Source: Xanthomonas cassavae CFBP 4642 (GTDB taxonomy: Bacteria; Pseudomonadota; Gammaproteobacteria; Xanthomonadales; Xanthomonadaceae). From it: DNA of 64,000 bases. The number at the start of each line of letters is the position of its first letter. The stretch's first letter is position 1. The stretch is taken from contig NZ_CM002139.1 in assembly GCF_000454545.1 (NCBI RefSeq), positions 231,148-295,147 on the forward strand, written 5' to 3'. The notes below the pieces were generated by a model, which did no database searches, was not told the DNA's origin, and saw nothing but the letters and a program-made list of their open reading frames with translations. Shown here piece after piece: positions 27,799-36,638 of this stretch. A program made the translations under genes and the position numbers.

Positions 27799-29214
27799 TC
27801 ACCCGGCCTGGTTCAACCGGCTATTGCGCCGCCCATACGCCAGATACACCACCACGCCCAGCGCATTCCACAGCAGGAACCACCCCTGCGTCTTGCTCGG
27901 CAGGCTCCAGAACAGATACAGGCAGCCCAGGATCGCCACCGGTCCCACCACCCAGGCCAGCGGTGTGCGGAACGCCCGCGCGCGGCCAGGCTCGCGCACG
28001 CGCAACACCAACAGGCATGCCGCCACCGCGGTGAACGCCGCCAACGTGCCGGCATTGGCCAGCGCGGCGATCTCGTCCAGCCGCGCCACGCCCGCCAGTG
28101 CCGCCACCAGCACCGCGGTGAACAGCGTGATCGCCACCGGTGTGCCGGTGCGCGCGTTGACCTTGGACAAGCCGCGCGGCAACAGCCCGTCGCGCGACAT
28201 CACGAAGAAGATCCGGCTCTGCCCATACAGGAACGCCAGCAACACGGTTGGCAGCGCAATGATCGCCACCGCGCCGATTACCAATGCGGCCTTGCCGTGG
28301 CCGAGTTCGCGCAGGATCAGCGCCAGCGGTTCCGGGCTCTTGCCGAACACGGTAAAGCTCATCGCGCCGACTGCGGCCAGCGCCACCAGCACGTAGATCA
28401 GCGTGCAGCCGATCATCGAGCCGACGATGCCGATCGACAGATCGCGCCCCGGGTTCTTGGTCTCCTCGGCCGCTGTGGAAATCGCATCGAACCCGTAGAA
28501 CGCAAAGAAGATGATCGCCGCTGCCGCCATCACCCCGCGCTCCACGCCATCCGGGCCCATCGTCTTGGAGAAACCGTACGGCATGAACGGCTGCAGATTC
28601 GCGCTGTTGAAGGCCGGCAAGGCGATCGCCACGAACACGCCCAGCGCGATGATCTTCAGCAACACCAGCACCGCGTTGAGCGTGGCGCTTTCCTTGGTGC
28701 CGGCCATCAGCATGCCGGCGACCAGGAAGGTGATCACCACTGCCGGCAGGTTCACGATGCCGCCGGCATGCGGCCCGGCAATCAGCGTCTGGGGCACTTC
28801 CACCCCCAGCCACTGCAGGAACCCGACGAAATAGCCCGACCAGCCCACCGCCACCGTGCTGACCACCAGCGAATATTCCAGCACCAGGCTCCAGCCCACT
28901 ACCCAGGCGATGCTCTCGCCCAGCGCGGTGTAGCTGTACGTGTACGCGCTGCCGGCGGCCGGCATCATCGTGGCCATTTCCGCATACGCCAGCGCCGCGC
29001 AGGCGCAGACGATGCCGGCCGCCAGGAACGACAGCAGCACCGCGGGGCCGGCCTTGTCGGCGCCCACGCCGATCAACGTATAGATGCCGGTGCCGACGAT
29101 AGCGCCGATGCCCAGTGCGATCAGATGCGGCCAGCTCAGGCTGCGGACCAGTTGCCGCCCGGCCTCGTGCACGGTGACCTGATCGATGGATTTGCGCCTC
29201 AGCCAAGACGACAT
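27799..29214 (-). CDS. APC-superfamily amino acid permease
   Basis: A 471-residue inner-membrane transporter with about 12-13 helices. The consensus APC helix-1 motif GIGAIVGTGIYTLIG lies at residues 35-50 and helix 3 shows ALAYAEMATMMPAAGSAYTY. FFAFYGFDAISTAAEETKNPGRDL marks the middle loop typical of the cationic amino acid transporter (YfnA/CAT) branch. The substrate is likely an amino acid but cannot be fixed. The start MSSWLRRKS at 29214 is chosen; the frame is open further upstream through unrelated DNA. It is followed by the repeat pair at 27561-27751, which may end transcription. Confidence 0.9.
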   Translation of the reverse strand: MSSWLRRKSIDQVTVHEAGRQLVRSLSWPHLIALGIGAIVGTGIYTLIGVGADKAGPAVLLSFLAAGIVCACAALAYAEMATMMPAAGSAYTYSYTALGESIAWVVGWSLVLEYSLVVSTVAVGWSGYFVGFLQWLGVEVPQTLIAGPHAGGIVNLPAVVITFLVAGMLMAGTKESATLNAVLVLLKIIALGVFVAIALPAFNSANLQPFMPYGFSKTMGPDGVERGVMAAAAIIFFAFYGFDAISTAAEETKNPGRDLSIGIVGSMIGCTLIYVLVALAAVGAMSFTVFGKSPEPLALILRELGHGKAALVIGAVAIIALPTVLLAFLYGQSRIFFVMSRDGLLPRGLSKVNARTGTPVAITLFTAVLVAALAGVARLDEIAALANAGTLAAFTAVAACLLVLRVREPGRARAFRTPLAWVVGPVAILGCLYLFWSLPSKTQGWFLLWNALGVVVYLAYGRRNSRLNQAG

Positions 29215-29303
29215 GCGAACCTCGCGGGAATCAAGAGAATGTGCGAGTGTCGCCCAACGCAGCGCAGCAAAGCTATTGGTCCAAGCCCACCCCCGATCCC
29301 AGC

Positions 29304-29650
29304 TCACTCCATCGACGGGCGATGCGGCGGCCGCGCCTTGCGATAGATCAGCTGCACCGCCCACGCGCCGGCGAGCCCGACCGCGCCGGCAGCGAAGTGG
29401 CTCCAGTCGCGCAACTGCGGCGCTGCGCCATTGGCCGCATGGCCCCATAGGTTGAACCACAGCAGCGCCAGCTCGCCATCGCCGATCACCGGCACCAGCG
29501 CGTTGGGATTGAGCGCGCGAAGCTCCGGCGCCTGCACCGATGCACAGCCGCTGCCATACGCATGCAGCATGCAGTCCAGTGCCAACCCATCGCATAACCA
29601 CAACACTTGCGCACGTTGATCGAGATCGGCTTTCCGTAGATCTCCAGCAT
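29304..29650 (-). pseudogene. Glutathione S-transferase N-terminal fragment fused to unrelated sequence
   Basis: The frame starts MLEIYGKPISINVRK at 29650, a glutathione S-transferase N-terminus. It shifts by one base at about 29605 (KVLWLCDGLALDC in the second frame) and continues to LRALNPNALVPVIGDGELAL. The text then switches to LWFNLWGHAANGAAP and a hydrophobic stretch LAGAWAVQLIYRKA that is not GST, so a deletion has joined two genes. Neither part should be functional. Confidence 0.6.
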
Positions 29651-29805
29651 GTGTTCCCCGCAGCACGCGCAATCGGTCGCAATGGCAAGAGGCGACGGTG
29701 GCGCGACTGCACGCCGCCACACGCACGCAGGGCGGCGAACGCAGGCGTGTGCGTCCGGCACGCTGCAGCTCGGTCCTGCATTCTCACCGCTGCAATGGCG
29801 CACCG

Positions 29806-30060
29806 CTACGGCTCGATCTTGCCCGCGTAAGCCTCGCGCACGGTCTGGCTGATGTAGGTGCTCAAACCACGCCCCGCCACGGCGAGCCGCTGCATGGTCG
29901 CCACGACCTCGGCGCCGGCGCTGTCGGCGGTGTACACATAGGTCTGGCCACTCCGAAAGCGCACGGCAATGGCAGCGTCGGCCAGCGCATACGCCACCAC
30001 GCCGGAATCGCCATCGCGACGGCCGTAGCGTTGCATTGGCAGCGAGCGGGGTGAGCGCAT
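29806..30060 (-). CDS. Small KTSC-like domain protein
   Basis: An 84-residue protein resembling the KTSC domain: SGVVAYALADAAIAVRFRSGQTYVYTAD followed by a helix and STYISQTVREAYAGKI. KTSC domains occur alone or joined to nucleic-acid enzymes and have no established biochemical role. An ATG at 30036 (MQRYGRRDG) is an alternative start; neither has a strong ribosome site. It stands alone, divergent from rmuC. Confidence 0.6.
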   Translation of the reverse strand: MRSPRSLPMQRYGRRDGDSGVVAYALADAAIAVRFRSGQTYVYTADSAGAEVVATMQRLAVAGRGLSTYISQTVREAYAGKIEP

Positions 30061-30302
30061 GCAGGCACGTTAGAACCATGGCGGTGACGAGGGGTTCACA
30101 CTAGGCGACCGTGCTGCTGCGCAACTGCATTGCGCCACAGGGGCGCAGGTGTCGCGGCCGGTCGTCAGCGCCAGCGGGCGCCCGTCACCGGTGTGGCGGG
30201 CCGGTCATCTGCTACTGCCAGCGCACCGTGCAGCAATCGCCCACCGCACACTCCGGAGTGCACTGACGCAGCGGGTGCGACCGGCACCGCTACACTGCGC
30301 AC

Positions 30303-31883
30303 ATGTCATCCGAATCCCTGATCCTTCTCGGGCTGCTGTGCGCAGTCTTCGTGCTGCAGCTGGCCTTGCTGCTGCGGCGTCCTTCCACCAGCGGGCTGGA
30401 GCAGGCGTTGCGCGCCGAGCAGCGCGACGGCCGCGGCGAATTGCGCGAGCAACTCGAAGGCCTGTCCCGGCAGCAGGACGGTCGCCTGGAAATCTTCGCG
30501 CGCAATCTCACCGAACTGTCCACCCACACCGATCAACGCCTGGACCAGTTGCGCGAAGCACTGGGCGAAGACGCACGCAAGGCGCGCGAGGAAAGCAGCC
30601 AGGCCCAGCAACGCACCGGCGAGCTGCTGACCGCGCGCCTGACCGAGCTGCGCACCCAGCTCGATGGCTTCGGCCAGCAGCAGGAAGCCCGCATCCACGT
30701 GTTCGGCCAGCAACTGACCGACCTGATTGCGCGCACCGACACCCACATGGCCGCCCTGCGCGAGGCGTTGGCCGAAGACGCGCGCAAGGGCCGCGATGAA
30801 GCCGGGCAATCGCAACAGCGCTTCACCGAAGCCCTGGGCCAACGCCTGAACGAGCTCACCCAGCGCAATGAACTGCGCATCGGCGAAATGCGCGCCACCC
30901 TGGAGCAGCAGCTGGCCGCGCTGCAGAGCGACAACGCCAGCAAGCTGGAACTGATGCGCGCCACTGTCGACGAAAAATTGCAGACCACGCTCAACACGCG
31001 CCTGGATGCCTCCTTCAAGCTGGTGTCCGAGCGGCTGGAGCAGGTGCAGCGCGGCCTGGGCGAAATGCAGCAGCTGGCCACCGGCGTGGGCGATCTCAAG
31101 CGCGTGCTGACCAACGTCAAGGACCGTGGCGGCTGGGGCGAAGTGCAGCTGGAGAACATCCTCGAGCAGACGCTGACGATGGAGCAGTACGCGGGTGGCG
31201 TGCGGCTTAAGCCCGACAGCGCCGAAGCGGTGGATTTTGCGATCCGCCTGCCTGGGCGCGGCGACGACACCGTGGTGTGGCTGCCGGTCGATGCCAAGTT
31301 CCCGCGCGAGGACTACGAACGCCTGATCGACGCGCAGGAGAAGGGCGACCTGGACGCGATCAAGCATTCAACCGCGCAGCTGGAGCGCGCCATCCGCGTG
31401 CAGGCCAGGTCGATCAGCGACAAGTATGTCTGCCCACCGCAGACCACCGATTTCGCGGTGATGTTCCTGCCTACCGAGGGCCTGTACGCCGAGGTGATCC
31501 GCCGTGCCGGCCTGGTCGACCTGCTGCAGCGCGAGTACCGCGTGGTGCTGGCCGGCCCGACCACCTTCACCGCCCTGCTCAACAGCCTGCAGATGGGTTT
31601 TCGCACCTTGGCGATCGAGAAGCGTTCCAGCGAGGTCTGGCAGGTGCTGGGCGCGGTGAAGAGCGAGTTCGGCAAGTTTGCCGGCATTCTCGAGAAGGCC
31701 GAGCGGCAGATCGGCACCGTGGGCAAGAGCCTGGGCGAGGCCAGTCGCAAGACCCGCACCATCGAGCGCCGCCTGCGCGGGGTAGAGACCCTGGCCAGCG
31801 AACAATCGCACGCACTGCTCGACGACGCCGGCAACGAGGACACCGGCAACCATGATGATGAAGCCGGCGACGAGCAGGAATGA
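30303..31883 (+). CDS. rmuC: RmuC-family DNA recombination limiting protein
   Basis: A 526-residue protein with a single N-terminal membrane anchor (residues 5-23, LILLGLLCAVFVLQLALLL), a long coiled coil rich in Gln, Arg and Glu (about 30-260), and the RmuC nuclease-like domain (about 265-450). The domain is marked by VKDRGGWGEVQLENILEQTL, VDAKFPREDYERL and FLPTEGLYAEVIRR. RmuC limits recombination at inverted repeats and stabilises the genome; DxK-type residues (DAKFP) fit a restriction-endonuclease-like fold. The C-terminal 30 residues are acidic. It is monocistronic; a palindromic repeat 97 bp downstream may end transcription. Confidence 0.92.
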   Translation: MSSESLILLGLLCAVFVLQLALLLRRPSTSGLEQALRAEQRDGRGELREQLEGLSRQQDGRLEIFARNLTELSTHTDQRLDQLREALGEDARKAREESSQAQQRTGELLTARLTELRTQLDGFGQQQEARIHVFGQQLTDLIARTDTHMAALREALAEDARKGRDEAGQSQQRFTEALGQRLNELTQRNELRIGEMRATLEQQLAALQSDNASKLELMRATVDEKLQTTLNTRLDASFKLVSERLEQVQRGLGEMQQLATGVGDLKRVLTNVKDRGGWGEVQLENILEQTLTMEQYAGGVRLKPDSAEAVDFAIRLPGRGDDTVVWLPVDAKFPREDYERLIDAQEKGDLDAIKHSTAQLERAIRVQARSISDKYVCPPQTTDFAVMFLPTEGLYAEVIRRAGLVDLLQREYRVVLAGPTTFTALLNSLQMGFRTLAIEKRSSEVWQVLGAVKSEFGKFAGILEKAERQIGTVGKSLGEASRKTRTIERRLRGVETLASEQSHALLDDAGNEDTGNHDDEAGDEQE

Positions 31884-31980
31884 GGGCCGCACGCAGCGTG
31901 CCGGCAGCGATGTCCTGCACAACGCCGAGCCCGCGCATGCAAGCACGCCTCTGATGCAGGTTGTCTCGGCACCTTTGCGA

Positions 31981-32046
31981 AGGAGCGCACCCGGGCGCGA
32001 CGAGGCGTTATCGGTAAGGCTCCATCGCGCCCGGGTGCGCTCCTAC
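31981..32046. repeat. Palindromic intergenic repeat (GTAGGAGCGC family), copy 2
   Basis: The arms AGGAGCGCACCCGGGCGCGA and their complement enclose a short loop, nearly identical to the copy at 9959-10027. It lies behind rmuC. Confidence 0.9.
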
Positions 32047-32149
32047 ACGGCGGAGGGCAGTTCGCTGCCGCAGCGCTGCAGGTGATCGCCGCAGTGATGG
32101 CCGGCTGCAGGACATGTGATCGGCGGTCCTGCATCCCACCAACGTCCCG

Positions 32150-32213
32150 TAGGAGCGCCTTGGGGCGCGACGCGGCCTTGCCGATCACCCATCATCGCGT
32201 CCAGGCACGATCC
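32150..32213. repeat. Diverged GTAGGAGCGC-family repeat, copy 3
   Basis: Begins GTAGGAGCGCCTTGGGGCGCG and ends with a weakened complementary arm (GCGTCCAGGCACGATCCTGC). It is an older variant of the copies at 9959 and 31981. The DNA between the two copies holds no gene. Confidence 0.6.
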
Positions 32214-32309
32214 TGCACGCCGCCAGACAACCCCACCCAACCCGACACGCCACGCTGACGCATCGGCCGCGATGCTTGGCGCGCACTCTTGTTCCAGAAG
32301 AAGACCCGC

Positions 32310-32693
32310 ATGTCGAGCCGATGGATGTACGCGGCACTGTCCGCACTGCTGCTGGCCGCCTGTAGCAATACTCCGACCACGCAACCGGCCCAGGCGGCGG
32401 GCGTGACACCCGCACCGACACCATCTGCATCCACGGATGCTGTTGCCTGCGCTGCCAAAGGTGGCCAACTGCACCCGGTGGGCCGCATGCAGATCCCGCA
32501 CTGCATCGTGCCGTATGCCGATGCCGGCAAGACCTGCAGCGACAACTCCGACTGCAGCGGCGATTGCCTGGCCACCAGCATCGTGCCGACCGGCACCGCG
32601 ACCTCAGGCACCTGCCAGCGCGACAGCGACCGCTTCGGTTGCCGCCAGGAAGTGGTTGGCGGCATGGGCCAGGCCGCGTTGTGCATCGATTGA
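32310..32693 (+). CDS. Cysteine-rich outer-membrane or periplasmic lipoprotein
   Basis: A 127-residue lipoprotein: a short positively charged start (MSSRWMY), a hydrophobic stretch and the lipobox LLLAAC with Cys at about residue 18. A Pro/Thr/Ala-rich linker follows. The C-terminal 80 residues carry eight Cys in a pattern (AYADAGKTCSDNSDCSG and GTCQRDSDRFGC as landmarks) suggestive of several disulfides. No family was recognised. The start at 32310 is favoured over an ATG seven codons upstream because it gives a better signal sequence. Neighbours give no functional hint. Confidence 0.75.
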   Translation: MSSRWMYAALSALLLAACSNTPTTQPAQAAGVTPAPTPSASTDAVACAAKGGQLHPVGRMQIPHCIVPYADAGKTCSDNSDCSGDCLATSIVPTGTATSGTCQRDSDRFGCRQEVVGGMGQAALCID

Positions 32694-32846
32694 TGGCTGC
32701 GAACAGGGTCAAGCGCGCGCACACGCCGATCAGTCGATCGGCCTGTGCGCGTCGCGGCAGATACCTGCAAGCGCCATGAGCCAGCGGCATCGCTCGCTCC
32801 ACCCTGGCGGTTTATGCTCTCGGCTCTACCTGTCCAGGACGCACCG

Positions 32847-33392
32847 ATGAGCCGGACGCTGTACGACATCCCCGTGGCCCGCATCGACGGTGAGCCCGCC
32901 ACGCTGGCCGACTATCGCGGCAAGGTGTTGCTGGTGGTCAACGTTGCCTCCAAGTGCGGGCTGACCCCGCAGTACGAAGGCCTGCAGGCGCTGTATCGCG
33001 ACAAGCAGGCACAGGGGCTGGAACTGCTGGGCTTTCCGGCCAACGACTTCAACGGACAGGAGCCCGGCAGCGAGGCGGAGATTGCGCAGTTCTGCCAGCT
33101 CAGCTACGACGTGAGCTTTCCGATGTTTTCCAAGATCGCCGTCACCGGTGCCGAAATCCATCCGCTGTATCAGGCATTGACCAGCGCCCGCCCGCAGGCC
33201 ACCGGCGATGGCCCGATGCGCGAAAAGCTGGCCGGCTACGGCATCGCACCCAACCCGGCACCGGGCGTGTTGTGGAACTTCGAGAAATTCCTGATCGGCC
33301 GCGACGGCCAGGTCATCGATCGCTTCGCCCCCGACGTGCCGGCAGACGATGCGCGCCTGCGTGTAGCGGTGGATGCGGCATTGGCGGCGTAG
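32847..33392 (+). CDS. Glutathione peroxidase family thiol peroxidase
   Basis: A 181-residue peroxidase that reduces hydroperoxides. The peroxidatic Cys lies in VNVASKCGLTPQYEGL at about residue 36, the Gln/Trp tetrad residues appear in GFPANDFNGQEPGS and LWNFEKFLIGRDG. Bacterial members usually use thioredoxin rather than glutathione. The start at 32847 (MSRTLYDIP) is clear because the domain begins at once. A hairpin 97 bp downstream is a candidate terminator. No redox regulator is adjacent. Confidence 0.9.
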   Translation: MSRTLYDIPVARIDGEPATLADYRGKVLLVVNVASKCGLTPQYEGLQALYRDKQAQGLELLGFPANDFNGQEPGSEAEIAQFCQLSYDVSFPMFSKIAVTGAEIHPLYQALTSARPQATGDGPMREKLAGYGIAPNPAPGVLWNFEKFLIGRDGQVIDRFAPDVPADDARLRVAVDAALAA

Positions 33393-33488
33393 CATCTGGC
33401 GCGGTGGCGAACTGATTTGATCCGCGTCGCTGTGATCGCTATTTATATTGCCGGTGATCCGCGCCATCTACGGGGTGGGGCCTTGCCA

Positions 33489-33516
33489 GAAAGCCCGGGA
33501 TCGCCCCCGGGCTTTC
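33489..33516. terminator. Rho-independent-type hairpin between gpx and the IS1595 element
   Basis: GAAAGCCCGGG and CCCGGGCTTTC form an 11-bp stem with a six-base loop. It lies between the gpx stop and the insertion sequence. Before the insertion it would also have lain about 110 bp behind mlaA, so it may be a shared bidirectional terminator. Confidence 0.7.
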
Positions 33517-33549
33517 GTATTCATTCCAAACCGCAAGCTCAACCGATCA

Positions 33550-34621
33550 CCTGATTAGCCCCGACTCTCAGCCATGAAAATTGCTCGCTGCACGTAAAAC
33601 CGGCTCTGGGCATGGTGTGGATTGCATCATGGCCGTGGCAAGTCGTGGCAGCATCTCGCGCAAGCGGAATCGACGATTAAAACGATAGGCCGCTTCTCCC
33701 AGGTAACGCCTTGCGTATTTGCCTTGCGCGATGGCGTGATACACGCCACTGATGGCGCGTTTGAGATTGCCCAGCACCACGTTGAGCCAACGTGCACCGG
33801 CCGTTTCGGTCGCGGCACGACCACCGCCAGTGTCCAGCGTGGTGTGCGCGTGGCCGGCGTCTTCTAGCCGGCGGAAGCAGGCCAGCCCATCGGTGTAGAC
33901 CTCGCATTCGGGCGCCAAGCGACGGGCAATCCAGTCCTGCAGCGAGGTGTTGTCGAAGCTGCGCACCGGCTCGATCACCACAAAGCGCGGCGCGGTGAAG
34001 GTGGCATCGGTCTGCACCGCAATCAGGAACGCTTGTTTGTTCTCCGATCCGCGTCCGGCCTTGCCACCGTTACGCTCGCCGCCGAGATAGGCATCGTCGA
34101 TCTGCACGAAACCCGCCAGTTTCCGCATGGATTCGCGCTCGGCCATAACCTGCATGATCTTGTGTTTCATCCGCCAGGCCGTCTTGTAGTTGACGCCCAG
34201 ATGCCGCATCAACTCCAGCGCGGCCATGTTGGTTTTGGTCGAGGTCAGCAGGTGCAACGCCAGCATCCAGGTGCGCAGCGGCAGCTTGGTGCCTTCGAAC
34301 ATCGTGCCTGCAATCAGGCTGGTCTGATGCCGGCACGCGCTGCATTGGTAGTAGATCGCAGCACCCCGCTTGAAACGCGAGCGCACGCGTCCGGCACAAA
34401 CAGGGCAACGAAAGCCTTGCGGCCAGCGCCACTTGTAAAGCGCGCGATAGCACTTGGCTTCGGTGCCGTAGGACGCGAAGAACTCAGGCATCGACAATCC
34501 CGCTTGGAACTGCACGGCATTGATACTCATCACGCCACCTCGTTGGCTTCAGGTGACAGCAGCATCCACCCAGCGCGGCGCAGATCCTGCGACAGGCGGC
34601 TGATGGTCAGGGCTAATCAGG
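33550..34621 (-). mobile_element. IS1595-family insertion sequence (ISXo5-like), complete
   Basis: The 1072-bp element has 24-bp imperfect terminal inverted repeats that begin CCTGATTAGCCC at both ends (33550-33573 and 34598-34621). The target ACCGATCA is duplicated on each side (33542-33549 and 34622-34629). An eight-base duplication is characteristic of IS1595. The element carries one intact transposase gene and sits directly behind mlaA. Confidence 0.93.
33568..34533 (-). CDS. IS1595-family transposase
   Basis: A 321-residue DDE-type transposase. An N-terminal zinc-ribbon (CPVC and CSAC pairs, residues 43-68) is followed by a helix-turn-helix (LRTWMLALHLLTSTKTNMAALELMRHLG) and the catalytic ISXO2-like domain, with the first Asp in QIDDAYLGGERNG, the second in VYTDGLACF, and the last acidic/Asn position around LNVVLGNLKRAISG. 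The length matches ISXo5 relatives. Its TGA overlaps the left inverted repeat. An ATG one codon downstream is an equally good start. It appears intact and the perfect target duplication suggests a fairly recent insertion. Confidence 0.93.
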   Translation of the reverse strand: MMSINAVQFQAGLSMPEFFASYGTEAKCYRALYKWRWPQGFRCPVCAGRVRSRFKRGAAIYYQCSACRHQTSLIAGTMFEGTKLPLRTWMLALHLLTSTKTNMAALELMRHLGVNYKTAWRMKHKIMQVMAERESMRKLAGFVQIDDAYLGGERNGGKAGRGSENKQAFLIAVQTDATFTAPRFVVIEPVRSFDNTSLQDWIARRLAPECEVYTDGLACFRRLEDAGHAHTTLDTGGGRAATETAGARWLNVVLGNLKRAISGVYHAIAQGKYARRYLGEAAYRFNRRFRLREMLPRLATAMMQSTPCPEPVLRAASNFHG

Positions 34622-34626
34622 ACCGA

Positions 34627-35682
34627 TCAACGGATCCACTGCGGGATGGGCATCGCATCCACCGGGACGGTGCTGTCCTTGTCCTCGCGCAGGTAGTCGG
34701 GCAGCTCGTTGTCCTTCTCGCGGTGGCTGCGCAGGTCGCGCACGATCTGGTAGTTGCGGCGCTGCATCCACGCATCGCGGGTCAATGCGTATTCGTCCGG
34801 TGCCTGGTCGCGCAGCGAATCCAGCGACATCAGTTGCGAGCGCGTATCCACCAGCTGCAAACCCTGCAGGGCGAAGCGCGCACCACTGTCGTCGACCTGG
34901 CGCAACGGCGAGAGCGGAATGTCGCCGCCCAGGCCGAAGGTGTCGCGCACGGTGCGCGGCCCGAACAGCGGAAGTTCGAAATAGCGCGAATTCCGCCAGC
35001 CCCACGCGCCCAGCGTCTGGCCGAAGTCCTCGCTGCGCCGCGGGATGCCGGCCGCCGAGGCCGGGTCGAACAGACCGGCCACACCCAGCGTGGTGTTCAT
35101 CACGAAGCGGCCCAGCGACTGCGCTGCATAGACCGGGTGGCCCTGCAGCAGCTGGTTGACCATGGTCAGCGGCGTGCCGAGGTTGTCGAAGAAGTTGGTC
35201 ACGCCCAGGCGCGCCGGACGCGGCACCACCTTGGTGTAGGCGGTCGCCAACGGACGTGCTACGCCGCGGTCCACCGCCAGGTTGAAGCGGTGCATGCCGC
35301 GGTTATAGCGCTCCCAGGGGTCGTAGGCCGGTGCCGCACCCGGTTGCGCCGGAGCGCCGTTGGCGCCGGCCTGCGGGATGGTTGGGCCGTACAGCGCGTC
35401 GAAATCGTCTTCGGCGGCGGTGGGGGCGCCGGCGGGCGCCGCACCGGCATCGGCGTTGGCGCCAGCCTGCTCAGCCGGTGCGGCTGTGGCCGGTAACGCG
35501 TCGGCAGCAGCGAACCCGGCTGCGGCCGGTTGCGCGGTCACTCCGGAATCGTCGCGGACCGGCGCCCGCGCACCCGGCGCGGTGTCGCTGGCTGTCGAGG
35601 GCGGCGCAGACTTCGGCGCCTGGCTGGCGCAGGCACCGAGCAACAGGCAGGCCAGCAGGGGGAGGGGGCGGAACTGGTTCAT
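34627..35682 (-). CDS. mlaA: MlaA (VacJ) outer-membrane lipoprotein of the phospholipid-asymmetry system
   Basis: MlaA removes phospholipids from the outer leaflet of the outer membrane and hands them to MlaC. The lipobox is LLLGAC (Cys at about residue 18). A Pro/Ala-rich linker of some 95 residues precedes the MlaA domain, which begins DPWERYNRGMHRFN and includes GVTNFFDNLGTP, GRFVMNTTLGVAGLFDPAS, and DFGQTLGAWGW. The start MNQFRPLPL at 35682 is set by the lipoprotein signal. It follows mlaB by 10 bp and is last in the mlaFEDCB-mlaA operon. Its stop codon forms part of the IS1595 target duplication, so the gene is unharmed but is now cut off from its downstream terminator. Confidence 0.93.
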   Translation of the reverse strand: MNQFRPLPLLACLLLGACASQAPKSAPPSTASDTAPGARAPVRDDSGVTAQPAAAGFAAADALPATAAPAEQAGANADAGAAPAGAPTAAEDDFDALYGPTIPQAGANGAPAQPGAAPAYDPWERYNRGMHRFNLAVDRGVARPLATAYTKVVPRPARLGVTNFFDNLGTPLTMVNQLLQGHPVYAAQSLGRFVMNTTLGVAGLFDPASAAGIPRRSEDFGQTLGAWGWRNSRYFELPLFGPRTVRDTFGLGGDIPLSPLRQVDDSGARFALQGLQLVDTRSQLMSLDSLRDQAPDEYALTRDAWMQRRNYQIVRDLRSHREKDNELPDYLREDKDSTVPVDAMPIPQWIR

Positions 35683-35692
35683 GGCGTGGCGC

Positions 35693-35986
35693 TCAGGCCT
35701 GAAAATCGAGAGTGGGGGAGAGGCGATAGGCAGCACGCAGGTCGTCCAGGCCGGACGCCTCGCCCGCCACCGCCGCAGGACCGGTGCCGCGCAGACGCGC
35801 GGCCAGCTCGGCCAGCATCGCAACACCGGCGCTGTCCAGACGTTGTACACCCGACAGGTCCAGTGTGCGCACGCCATCCAGGTGCGCAATCGCCTGCGGC
35901 CAGGCCGCAGTGACCGCCGCACGGTCGAGCACGCCGGTCACCACCATCGTGTCGCCGTTGCGCTGTATCTGGCCGTCACTTGCCAT
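35693..35986 (-). CDS. mlaB: MlaB, STAS-domain subunit of the Mla ABC transporter
   Basis: A 97-residue STAS-domain protein (GVLDRAAVTAAWPQAI, LDLSGVQRLDSAGVAMLAELAARL) that binds the MlaF ATPase and supports assembly of the MlaFEDB complex at the inner membrane. The Asp-Ser-Ala-Gly core (LDSAGV) is present. The start MASDGQIQ at 35986 overlaps the end of mlaC by 11 bp, so translation is probably coupled. Position between mlaC and mlaA supports the call. Confidence 0.88.
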   Translation of the reverse strand: MASDGQIQRNGDTMVVTGVLDRAAVTAAWPQAIAHLDGVRTLDLSGVQRLDSAGVAMLAELAARLRGTGPAAVAGEASGLDDLRAAYRLSPTLDFQA

Positions 35987-36638
35987 TGGCCGGTGCCGCG
36001 CCGACCTGCATGCTGCCGCTGCGCAGGTCGGCGGCGACCTTGGCGATGCCCTTTTCGCGCAACGGGCCATCGAACTGGGTCTTGAAGGTCTGCACGTAGG
36101 AGATGCCTTCGATCATCACGTCGAAGATCTTCCACTGGCCGCCAACATTGCGCATCAGGTAGTCGACCGGGGTGGGGTCGTTGCCGGCACGCAGCAGATC
36201 GGTGGATACCTTGACGCCGCGGTTGCCCGGCAGCGCGCTTTCGGACTTGCCGCGGAAGGTCGGCTTGCCTTCGAAGTTGAGCAGTGCGGTGCCATAGCGC
36301 TGCATCAGGTTGTCGGCCATGGCATCGGCAAACAGCTTGATATCGGCATCGGAGGCGCCGCGGCCATGCACGCCCAGCACCAGGCGTGCGGCGTAGTCGC
36401 GGTCGAAGGCCTTGTTCAATTCGCCGTCGATGTACTGACGCAGCGCTGCCGGGTTGCTGCGGAATTCGGCGCGGCGCTGTTCCAGCGTGCTCAGGATGCG
36501 GGTGCTGCTGTCGATGACGGTCTTGGTGGCCGCGCCTTGCGCAGGTGTGCTGGCGGCAGCCGGCTGTGCCAGCACGGTGGCCGGTGTGCACACCAGCAGG
36601 GTCGAGGCCAGGACGGCGGAGAGCAGGGTAGTCTTCAT
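35976..36638 (-). CDS. mlaC: MlaC, periplasmic phospholipid carrier
   Basis: A 220-residue periplasmic protein with a signal peptide ending at VLA/QPA. The MlaC domain shows ILSTLEQRRAEFRSNPAALR, VLGVHGRGASDADIKLFADAM, and the pocket-forming VDYLMRNVGGQWKIFDVMIEG, SYVQTFKTQF. MlaC shuttles phospholipid between MlaA at the outer membrane and the MlaFEDB complex. It overlaps mlaD by ATGA (36635-36638) and mlaB by 11 bp, so all three are translated from one message. Confidence 0.93.
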   Translation of the reverse strand: MKTTLLSAVLASTLLVCTPATVLAQPAAASTPAQGAATKTVIDSSTRILSTLEQRRAEFRSNPAALRQYIDGELNKAFDRDYAARLVLGVHGRGASDADIKLFADAMADNLMQRYGTALLNFEGKPTFRGKSESALPGNRGVKVSTDLLRAGNDPTPVDYLMRNVGGQWKIFDVMIEGISYVQTFKTQFDGPLREKGIAKVAADLRSGSMQVGAAPANGK

